A stretch of 64,000 nucleotides of DNA from Pelomyxa schiedti (lineage: Eukaryota > Evosea > Pelobiontida > Pelomyxidae). The notes beneath the pieces are model-generated. The model was given only the letters and a program-made list of their open reading frames with translations. It searched no databases and was not told where the DNA came from. Shown here one piece after another: positions 13,301-22,576 of the stretch. How positions within the stretch are numbered: the stretch's first letter is position 1; each line of letters begins with the position of its first letter. Made by a program: the position numbers and the translations under genes. The stretch covers positions 1 through 64,000 of the forward strand of contig JAHLWZ010000666.1 in assembly GCA_020536535.1 (NCBI GenBank). The letters run 5' to 3'.

Positions 13301-16300
13301 CATTGGCCTTGATGACTTGGGGATCCCAAGGAGTGGCTTCAAATTTCCAGCTGCAATTTGTGAGAAGGAAAGGGGATTGCCTCTGTATACCTTCCAAGGG
13401 AAACTTTCTCTGGTTTAATTTTTTTCGCCTAATTTGTTTAGTCGAGAATGGAGTAAATCTGTAGGAAACCACCTTCACGTCAGCAAGGAAGTCATAAATG
13501 CTGGCAGTGTCTTTCAGAACGGTCCTTTGAACAATGAGAATTTGGTTTATGAGGAAATATGCGTACCGGAAATACTGCTGTGTGCCTGTCCATGTGACAT
13601 TATAGAAAGTGGTTAGAAGTCGGTGTGGGAAACTCAGTAATACCCTGTGGAGGCCTAAAGGTGCCTTCATCAAATAATTCATGTGCCCCACAAAAGAAAA
13701 ACTGGGGAAAAAATGTAAAGTGGTGTGAAAGGGTGAGAAAATCTGGAACCTGTCTGTAGGGAGCTAAATTTTTTCGACATACACTGCTCACTCGACTTAG
13801 GTTGGTAGTGGTTGGTAAAGCATCTTCAGCTGAGAGATCTCTTGGAGGTGCTTTGAGGTAGGGGTCTCTTAGCTCTTCCAAATCGCCTTGTAAAACTTTA
13901 TCTACTCTCAAGAGAAGCCAAAAATTGTCCTTTTCTTTTTTCAAAAAATTTAAGTGGGCTGTTGCATTTAACCTTTGTATTTGGAATGCTAAAAATCCCT
14001 TGTGCGAATTGGAGAATTGGGTCTGGCTCTTCCTGAAGAGCATTTAGATAAGAATTTGTCGCACAACACAAACTGGATTTGATGCATTCAAGATGTTGCG
14101 AACATGTGGACTGTTGAAGTCAAAATAAAAGTTCTCAGAGACTTTGGTCCTTGTCGTGAGATTATACAATGCCAAGCAGCCAAAAAGAGGTTCCAGCAAG
14201 TCATAACAAAATTTGATGTACTTCACACTTACAAGAACTTGTGTCCTGGAGTATGTAATTCATTACTATGATATAATAGTTGGTGCACTTGTCTAATTTT
14301 GGTTTGTAGTACTTCTTTCACATACTGCAAGAGATGTGTTTCCTTTGCTTTCAGATGACGGTATTCCCGCTCCAAAGATCTCCATGTCATGTCGTAGTTG
14401 TAAAGAGAGGTTAAGTGAGTGTGCTCCACCATCTGCCTTGAGAATTACAATTAACTATTGGAATATTACTCGAGTACCCTATCTTTTGCTAAAGAGGTGG
14501 ACTCCTCATCCTGCAGAAGCCAATCTTTATGAATCAGATCAGGTGTGGTGTTGGCTTGAATGGAGTTAATGTCATAGGTATGATTGAGTGACATTACGAT
14601 TTTCTTGCAGTGGAGTTACAGATTCATATTCATCAGTTTCGGTCCCTCTCTCACTTTGGATATGGCGAAATTGGGTGAAGTTGTGCCGCACCACTTTGTG
14701 TGGAGCATAGTAATATTCCAAGAAGTATTGCAATGGTGGTGAGTATGTGTCAGTATCGATGGAAATGTCCTCATATTTATTGGATTGTGTTTCAACAATG
14801 ACATCATCACTGGGAAACTGACACAAGGGGTCCCGAAGAGCCTCATCAGATTGGAATCTGGCCTCATAATAATCTGTATTACTTGTTGATGGTTCTGGAG
14901 CCTAGATATAAGTAAACGACAATAGTAAGTTGAAAATAACAACATAAACCAATTGTGCACCTCCCATAAGAAGGCTGGTCAAATCAAAGAAAAGCTGAAA
15001 CCCAGCACCAGCACCAGATGACTCTTGAGATTCGGGTTTTTCTGTTGCAGGTTTTGTATCTGAATTTGAGTCTGCTGCAGCTGCAGTGTCAGTTGCAGAA
15101 TCCAGTGGAGATGGAGATGACACTGATTCTTCGTTGACGAGCTTAGTTGAAGTACGTTCTCTTGGAGAAACTTTCATTGCGGTAGAAGTTTCCTACTCAA
15201 GTAAGAAGCATGCAGGAATGTAGAAATATATACCCTCCCAGAAGACTCTTCCATAGAACTGGCTTCCATTGGCTTTTTGGAATTAAGATACAATCCGTCA
15301 CTGTTTGGAAGCATACCATTTTCTCAGACGTGACAAGGGACTTAAAATTAGAGAATTCTGTGAAATTGACATACCCCTGGGTGCTCCTGCCAACTTGATC
15401 CACAAGTACCTTTTGGAAGACTGTATTAGATCAACATGAAAGAGAAAGAGGGAAAAAAGTTGAAGTAAAAACCTGGATGTGAGAAGTTGACATCTTCTTA
15501 TGAAACTCATGTTTACACAACTGTTTAAGCTCGTTCACAGACAAGCTCCCTCTCCCAGTTGTATCATACTTTTTGAAGCAGCGCAGTTCATCATCATGAA
15601 CTGAGCCACTTCGCGCTCTGGAGTGTCTGGTAGGTTCTGTGGAACTGTTCTGCTGAAGGTACAATTGTCGTGGAGTGGTCACAGGAGTTCCTTCATGTTG
15701 TGGAGTAATTGCTCTCGGTGGTGGAGTTGTTGATGGAGCTACAAAGGTGGAAAATGATGCATGCAAAGAAGATGAAGAAGAAGTAGAGGAAGCCGATAAT
15801 GAGCTTCCTCGCCTTCTGGCAGCAGAGAGATGGGAAGATTCCGACCCTCCGCCCTCCAAGCTGCCCTCAGTGTTGTTCTTAGAGGGATGCCCATCAGAGG
15901 TGCCTTCCTTCGGTGTTTCACCATCCTCCCTGTTCTTGCCCCTGCCTTCTTGCTCATCATCACTCCCCCGCGAGTGTTTGCGCTTCTCTTTGTGCTTCTC
16001 ACCGTGGTCACTACTACCACCACCAGCAGCAGACCTGTCCTGGTGCCTGTCCTCGTCCCTGTCATTGTCATTCCGCCTGTACTTGTCAGAGCCTCGGTCG
16101 TGCTCGCCCCCCCTGTGCCTCGCGCTTTCGATATGATGATGGCCCTCCTCCTCGTCCTCGCCCCCGTGCTTACTCGCGGGCTTGTGCCTCCCCCCGTCTC
16201 TGTCCCTATCTCGTTCCCGCTCCCTCTCCTTCTCCTTCTCCTTCTCCTTCTCCCTTTCTCGCTCTCGTTCTCTTTCTCTTTCGCGCTCCCTGTCCCTGTC

Positions 16301-16747
16301 CCTGTCCCCCCTGTCCCGCTCTCTGTCCCCCCTGTCCCTGTCCCGCTTGGCCGACCCTCGCTCGTCGTCGCTGCCCACCGTGCTGCCGTGCTTCTTCCTG
16401 CGGCCGGCGTCCTTCCTCTCCTCCCCGTGCTCGCTGCCCCTGCGGCGGTGGCCCCCTCCTCCTCCTCCGCCCCTCGCGGGGCGCTCCCCGCTGCCTCCTC
16501 CTCCTCCTCCTCCCCCGCCGTCCTCGCTCGCGACCTCGCTGACCGTCGCTGCCGCGCTCTTGGACGCCTCGCTGGCCGCGTCGTCCACCGCCGACGAGGA
16601 CGTGGTGCACGACGCCTGCGTCGCGGTCGCCGACTCGCGGGGCGCGGGCGACGCCGAGTCCGCGCTGTACGTGGTGGGCGAGATCTCGCGTCTCGTTCTC
16701 TCCCTGTTGCGATTGGTTCCTCCAAGCAGGTTAAGCACTTTGGACAT
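4314..16747 (-). CDS. Zizimin-type DOCK Rho GTPase exchange factor with N-terminal EF-hands
   Basis: A giant gene split by dozens of introns of about 40-60 nt. The start at 16747 (MSKVLNLLGG) opens an exon of about 420 residues of charged low complexity (Arg/Asp/Glu repeats). It ends in an EF-hand with loop DTTGRGSLSVNE near 15560, then a degenerate second one (DQVGRSTQGYVNFTEF) near 15390. Intron phases join this to a DOCK6/7/8-type N-terminal block (DPLCQFPSDD near 14820), the C2/DHR1 region (SENFYFDFNS near 14130; KVLQGDLEELRDPY near 13890; EDHALKVVGGRPPSG near 12450), a long helical middle, and DHR2. DHR2 shows TDSVKEAIKMFEQ near 6110, LYESCCTLHEILIP near 6020, ALKPYWDDQQLKE near 5590, TPIENIIENL near 5280 and VNGGIIEILKAF near 5070. 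The C-terminus is a Ser/Gly/Pro tail. DHR2 exchanges nucleotide on Rac/Cdc42-type GTPases, and DHR1 binds phosphoinositides. Calcium control through the EF-hands is inferred only. Exon borders in the middle were not all resolved. Confidence 0.85.
15500..15610 (-). other. EF-hand 1 of the DOCK protein
   Basis: The coding segment reads ELRCFKKYDTTGRGSLSVNE. The 12-residue loop has Asp at position 1, Thr at 3, Arg at 5, Ser at 7 and Glu at 12, with Gly at 6 and Leu at 8. Apart from Arg at position 5 this fits a calcium-binding EF-hand. The second hand, in the next exon, has an irregular loop and may not bind calcium. Confidence 0.7.
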
Positions 16748-16959
16748 GTCTACACCTTTGGGCGAGGTCTTTTTTTTTTTTTTGTTAAATCGTCTGGATT
16801 ATTTCTCGTAAAAGAGATTTGGTTTTTCCGTTGTCACTATTGGACGAAAAATAAAAAAGAGAGCTTCTTGTTAGTCTGTGGGTGTGTCCAACAGGTACTT
16901 GAGTGAGTCTTGGTCTGGTTTTTTTCTTTGTTTGCATGTGATGCTGGAGTTAATCCAGA

Positions 16960-17944
16960 CTAAAATGAGAGCCTAGAGCGTTTTGTTGTGTCCTTAGAAA
17001 TTCCAAACCTTGCTGCTCTCTTCCTCTGCCTCTCGGCTTCTGATTCAGCAGGGGCATTTTTGACTGTTACAACTTTTGTGTGTGTTGATTGAGTGCTTGT
17101 GGAAGTTGTTGTGGTTGAAGTCGTGGGGGTTGTTGGTTCTGCCGTGGAACTAGTCCCAAAGCGCTCCAGCCGCTTTTTTCTACGATCGGTAGAATTCTCT
17201 GGACAGAACCGAACGGAGCGTGACAGTTTTCGGTCTTCAGTAAGAAGCTCATCTAAAGAAATGTTTGATTTGTTGTGTCAATTACACGTAATTGTCATAT
17301 AACGGGGATATTCCATACCAACTGTAGGGACGCCAGAAGGTGATTCTGTTACTGGGATAGTCGTTGTGTGTATAAATGACTTTTCTGCTAACAAGCTTGT
17401 AGCTACGGGTGCAGGACCAGGGGTACTTTTTTTGAACTTTCTTTTTCTAGCCTGTTATATGACAGGTGTTGGTTTTTTTTTTTTTTCGGTTGTTAAAATA
17501 ATTTTGCCAATATACATATGAAAATTGTAATCATTATTATGGGTCACTGATTTTTTGCGAGAATGAAACGAGGGCAAATGATACCTCAAGTCGTGCTAAG
17601 TCGTTAGCAGGTTCTTGAAGTACTAGAGAAGTTGTTTTTTTTTCGGGAATGCCAAACCTAACAGCGCGGGCAGCAGCACTTCCCTTGGAGGTTCCTGTTG
17701 TTGTGGTTGTGCGAGGTTACTCTGGGAGAAAGGGAATTGTGGGATGGGAAGGAGGGAACGTGTTGTGTTTTGGAGTACGTAAAAAGCGACGCCAGCACAT
17801 TAACTTATGGGATTACCCTTGAGTGCAATCACGTGGCGCTTGGAGTCATCGGTCGACATCTAACGACTGCCCTCGAGTTTTCTTTCTTTTCGCGGATGTG
17901 ATTAGACCTGGAACTTCAGCTACTGTCTTTCTTCCAGAAACCTG
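16960..17944 (-). CDS. MOS11/THO1-like RNA-binding protein (5' end unresolved)
   Basis: Several short exons carry the repeated motif typical of the THO1/MOS11/SARNP C-terminal RNA-binding region: ARAVRFGIPEK near 17665, KKRLERFGTSS near 17165 and RKRAARFGISKD near 17010. Basic and Thr/Pro-rich linkers lie between them. Proteins of this group act with the TREX/THO complex in nuclear mRNP export. No SAP domain was found upstream, although animal and yeast members have one; either it is lost or it lies in an exon I could not join. A Lys/Arg-rich exon near 17900 (SAKRKKTRGQ) probably belongs to it. The stop is at 16960, 213 nt before the DOCK start. The true start may lie as far up as about 18290. 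Confidence 0.6.
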
Positions 17945-18245
17945 GATGAGAGGATACAGCGAACACGAGAATATGACATAGCCCTATCAAGCACTCGTTT
18001 GTAGTTTTTGTTGTCCATTACCTAGTTTCCTGGAATGATGATAATAATTTTCCGCCTCTTCCCGCCGAAATCGCCCTTGTTTTGCTGGTGAAATCACATT
18101 TTCCGGACAGTAATGACCGAAGTGGATCAGATGGCACAAACAAAAGAAACTCGCTGAAGTGAGGAGATCCCTTTTACATTCAATTAAATGCGACAAAGGC
18201 ATTCGTTCAGAACTAACGTGCGGCAGACACAGCGGCATTATTATT
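17945..18245. other. Divergent region upstream of cyclase gene
   Basis: This lies between the minus-strand MOS11-like gene and the plus-strand cyclase gene. A minus-strand open stretch (17987-18289, containing SPAKQGRFRREEAENYYHH) could be an upstream exon of the MOS11-like gene. Otherwise the segment would be a shared promoter. Confidence 0.35.
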
Positions 18246-20450
18246 ATGAACTCTACAAACGGATCTTGCTCGGTCGGCGGTTCACACACGTTGGTTCTGT
18301 ACTACACCGCATGTGATATGTTGAAGTACATTGGGGATTTTCTGGCCGTAGGGATTAGAAACAAGGAGTTTTGTGCTTGTCTCTACGAAGGTTTTAATGT
18401 GCTTTTTTTTTTTTTTTTTTTCTAAGTGCAGTAGACCCAATCGAGGAATCGGCAATCGCTAAAGCTGTAGAGAGTGCTGGGTTGAATGAGGGAATGTGGT
18501 CAGAGGCTATCGAAGCTGGTAATGTGGTTTGCTTAAAGCTGCCAGCTGCAGTATATCGCGAGACAGGCATCCTAACAGTACTTTTCGCTCTCGGAAGTGT
18601 ATAGTACTCACCGCGTAATAGAAAGTATCTGCTCTCTTCAGGTTGTGCAGGGATGCTCCACAGTCCGAGTCGGGGCTGAGGGTGTGCCGAGTTGTGGGAG
18701 CCCTGAGTTACCCTTTTGAGCCACGCCATACGGAAAGAATATCAACATATGAGACAGTCAGTGAAATTTGGCTGAGAGTGATGCCCGTACACGCCTTATG
18801 CTGCTATCCAGTTACTGGAGTAGGCATGTGCTCAGAACAACCGAACGCAATTGACACCATTTATTGGCAGATATCAAGCAAATTCTGAAAATTGCTGAGG
18901 CACACCCCCGAGTAGTTATCTGTGAGTCTGGCATGGTCCACACCATCAAGGACGAGAAGATGTTCTCTAGTATTGGAGTGAAGGCCCTGATTGCAAGCTC
19001 CACTGCCCCTGTATCTTTGGATCAGCTGGGCGTTAGTTCGATTGAGCAACTTGAAGGAGGTTCAGTGAATTCAAATTCATGCCCTCTTTACGGTATGCAG
19101 AACTCCGACCACCTTTTCCTGAAGAGCAGCATGATTTACTCAGCAATGCAGCGTTGTTGACAATCCTCAGTTCTCTGTGTGATGGTGCAATGGTTTTCTG
19201 GGTGGTCCCTGATGACAATGGCATTGTTTCAAGAGTTGTTTATGCACCAGTCGGTGATTCCCAAGCGGGTTCAATCTCAATGCAACTAGTTGGGAAGAGG
19301 TTGTCTACCCTGCTGGTGGAGGCATCTTCAGGATACCTCAACGGACTTCCATGCATATTTCGTGACGTGGTGTGGAGCCCGAATAGTCCAGCAGGGCTTC
19401 TGTTTTTACTCTACTCCACACCTTCACCTACACTCCATCATTCCCTCCTCGACGCTATCATCCTCTCCCTCACATGTGGAAACTTTTATTCAAGGTTTCA
19501 GGTAGGTCTTTGTTTTGGAATCCGCAATCTCACTCATTGAAGGTTGCGATGTTTGGCCTGCTATTAGATATCTTCCCTGTGCACGTGGTGAAGTTACTAC
19601 TTAATTCACATGTGGGTCCAACAAGACATGTAATTACTGAGAACTATAATTCAGTGGCAGTGTGCTTTATAGATATTTGCAAGTAAGTGCAGGAACTCGG
19701 ACTGGCGAAAAGACTTATACCTACAGATTTTCAGAATTCTCGAGGACGTGTAGTTCTGGGGATGTAGTAAACATTCTAAATTCTCTTTTCTCTTCCTGGG
19801 ATTTGTTGTGTAATAAGAATGGATGTTGGAAATTGAAGACGATGGGAGACTGCTATGTAAGTACCCTCACATACCCTCAATAAATGTTCAGTTTTCGTTA
19901 GATTGTAGCCAGTGGATTACCTGCCAAAGTCGACCACCCTACTGCAAGCATAACTCGCTTTGCTTTCAGTGCTATGGAGTCTTGCAAGAGCATGTGGAAA
20001 TGTGTCAGAGACTTCCCTATTCAAGTACTTCCCTCTCAGGTTTATTCACAAATAACATCTCAAGGTTAAGGTTGGTATACACTTTGGGCCTGTTGTGGCA
20101 GGAATTATAGGTTCAATGAGAACCTCCTACGATATATGGGGTGCGTAATATTTTAATTTTTACTATGTACACCAACGAAATACTCAGGAGAGACCGTGAA
20201 CGTGGCACAGAGGGTGCAAGAATCCAGCACCCCAGACCGTGTAACAATAACAGAAGCGGCTCTCTCGGATCTGTGCAGTTCCTTTCCTGAGTCTGAAGAT
20301 ACTGGACCGGTTCGGCCAACATCTCCAGACGGAGTCAGTGCTGCCCGACCTTGTTGTGGCACCAAAGGTGACTACCGGTGGGAATCAAGAGGCACCCTCA
20401 ACCTCAAAGGCCAAGCCCCAGTGGACTGTTTCTTTCTAGAAAAAACCTGA
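18246..20450 (+). CDS. MEDS sensor - PAS-like - class III adenylate cyclase fusion
   Basis: Starts at the ATG at 18246 (MNSTNGSCSVGG); an in-frame ATG at 18159 is less likely. An N-terminal region of about 200 residues matches the MEDS (DcmR sensory) pattern: GGSHTLVLYYTACDML, FLAVGIRNKEF, IAKAVESAGL, MPVHALCCYP, then ILKIAEAHPRVVI. A middle module (about 19125-19500) looks PAS-like: ILSSLCDGAMVFWVV and MQLVGKRLSTLLVEA. The catalytic domain follows: FIDICKFSEFS with the first metal Asp, VVNILNSLFSSWD, WKLKTMGDCYV with the second metal Asp and the Lys typical of ATP specificity, VGIHFGPVVAGIIGS, and SYDIWGETVNVAQRV with the Asp expected for adenine binding. It ends with RGTLNLKGQAPVDCFFL. It should make cAMP, probably gated by the sensor modules; no membrane segment is seen. 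About eight introns; the first carries a long T-tract before its acceptor. Confidence 0.85.
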
Positions 20451-20460
20451 GCAACCCACT

Positions 20461-22417
20461 TCAAGAAATATAATAGGTGTTGTTTGTTTTGCTGGGATAT
20501 ATTTCTTTTTGTAGAGCGTTGCCTGTAGTATCTAAAGGAGGCCAGAGGTTGGGGGGTACTGTAGGTATGCAACCTGCAACAGGTTGAGTGTAAAAAGGAT
20601 GAGTGACACACAATACCTGCTGCTGCCCCAATTGAGGGTATAGATTGCCTTGAGTAGCATTTGGATAAACCACAGTGGGTGTCCCCTGTGGTAACTGCTG
20701 TTGTTGCTGCTGTTGCTGCTGCTGTTGCTGTTGCTCTTGCTGTTGCTGCCGTAGCTGTTGTTGTTGCATTAGAATTTGTTTCTGTTGTTCTTCTTGCCTT
20801 TGAGCTAAAAGTTGCTGTTGTTGTTGAAGTATCTGTTGTTGTTGTAGAAGGAGTTGCTGTTGTTGTTGCTCTTGTGACTGGTGGAGTTGGAGCTGTGCGT
20901 TTTTCTCTTGGGAGGGGAAAATATCATCCAAAAGAAGAAGGGGTTGTGAAGGAGCTGCTTGGGTTGCGGTGCCTTGATTTTGTTGTAATTGCTGGGATTG
21001 GCTTGGTGGTGGTTGAGCCTGTGGCTGGGGCTGTGGCTGAATTTGAGGTTGAGTTTGAGTTTGGGTTTGAAGTTGAGGTTGTGGTTGGTTAACAGATTGG
21101 ACTGCAGAGGGTTGGAGAACTTGTGTGGAAGATGACAGAGTTGATGGGAAGGTCATTTGGGATGATAACGCTGCTGATGAGGATGTCTGCTGCTGGGAGG
21201 GCGGCATCGAATTAGGTGGGGGTGGAGGATTAACAACCTCCACAACCGGGACAATTGGGAAGCTGCCAGTTTGGACTGGGCTCTGCGTTGTGGTTGAATA
21301 GTAGTAGGATGAGGAGAGTTGGAGCCCGCTGGTGGGAGTTGATGATGCTGTCATTGGTATGGCTCGTCTTTTGGCTTCATCTATGCATGCCGCCAGGTGA
21401 TTGTCGAGAAATGACACAGGGAATACCTTGCAGCACATCGGGCAGTGGCCAACAGCAACAGAACTTGTGCTGTCAGTGTTAGGGGTTGTAGCTGGAGAAG
21501 CTGTAGGTCCAGTTACAGTAATGGGTGTACCCCCAATGTTATAATATTGTGCAACAGGTTGAGCACCACCCCAAACAGATTGAGCATTATGTTCAACACC
21601 ACCAAATACACTGCCGCTCATCATAACTGATGCCGCTAAATTCGGCTGGCTGGGCGGGGTTCCATAGGGATTTACCATTGGGCGTGGCGTTGATGCCGGT
21701 GTAGACACAGGTTGTTGTGAGATAGTGAAGGAAAGGCAAATATAGCCTGGGTATTTGCGTTGGTCAGTTGTCAGAGAGCAGTTGTATGGAGGAAGTAGCT
21801 TGAACCAGGCGTCCTTGAGCTGAGGTAGTTGCCCAGTATTCGAGGTTGCAGAGCATGCAGCAAAGAGAAGTGGAATAGGTATTTCTAGCCGCCCAATTAT
21901 TTCCTTTGTCCACCAGTGTGAGCCGAAAACAAACACCTGTTAATTGTTTGGACAAAAAGCCAATGAAAAGGAAGATATATATTATAATAGAGAAGTAATA
22001 GATGGTTTGCTTTCTAACCTGCAGGCAGTCATTAATCGGAGACAGAGATAGTGGGACAGAGAGTTTCTGATTGTACTTGGGGTTGACAGTATCCTTGACT
22101 ACTCTAGTGCCAGACATTCTCTGTCCATTGAGATAAGCAACAACATATGTATCTGATGTAGTGCCTCCAATATTGGTACCCTTTAGGTCTCTGGCCTCTA
22201 CAACTAAATACAATAGGGAAAAAAAACAAAGTTTACAAGGCGGAAAAAAAAAAGTCGTTTGAAGGGTCGCGCGCTGCAAGTAGCACGGAAAGGAAAAAAA
22301 AAACAACGAACTGTGAATTAAACAGGACGTTCGGTTACCGTGGACAGCAATGACTTGTGGGTTTGTCACTTTGGCAGGCACACCGGGAAGTGTTACAGAT
22401 GGCAAAAACGAACTCAT
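20461..22417 (-). CDS. C2 domain - UBZ-type zinc finger - polyQ protein
   Basis: Starts at an ATG at 22417 (MSSFLPSVTLPG); the longer open frame begins at a TTG. Three exons encode a C2 domain: VVEARDLKGTNIGG, SDTYVVAYLNGQ, VKDTVNPKYNQKL, VFVFGSHWWTKEIIGRL. A Pro/Ser/Thr-rich stretch follows, then a UBZ4-like zinc finger CPMCCKVF...HLAAC near 21410, with ligands C-x2-C, H and C, which in other proteins binds ubiquitin. The last 300 or so residues are Gln-rich, with uninterrupted Q runs coded by mixed CAG/CAA near 20690-20880. A link between membrane or calcium binding and ubiquitin is inferred. The stop lies 10 nt from the stop of the convergent cyclase gene, so the transcripts must overlap. 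Confidence 0.8.
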
Positions 22418-22576
22418 TTTTTTTCCCCTTTTCGTTGACAACTACACGACGTTTCGCCCACGTCGCCCGATTTTTTTTTGTGTTTTTGTGTTGGCTGAAA
22501 TTTTTTGAGATAAATTGTTTTATAGGCTATGTACGAAATAGATAGACAAGTGTTGGGGTTGTGGGTAGTGATGGTG

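Noticed and set aside
15177-15177. ATG at 15177 as the start of a separate DOCK gene without EF-hands
   Set aside because: The exon upstream joins in phase (GR to ETSTAM) across a normal short intron, so a single gene is simpler. It stays possible and is listed as a test.
15830-16906. Plus-strand open frame of 358 codons
   Set aside because: It is the antisense of the Arg/Asp/Glu-repeat exon of the DOCK gene. Its Val/Pro/Leu bias comes from the repeat on the other strand.
17987-18289. Minus-strand frame as an independent gene
   Set aside because: No ATG context or domain. It is more likely an upstream exon of the MOS11-like gene or promoter sequence.
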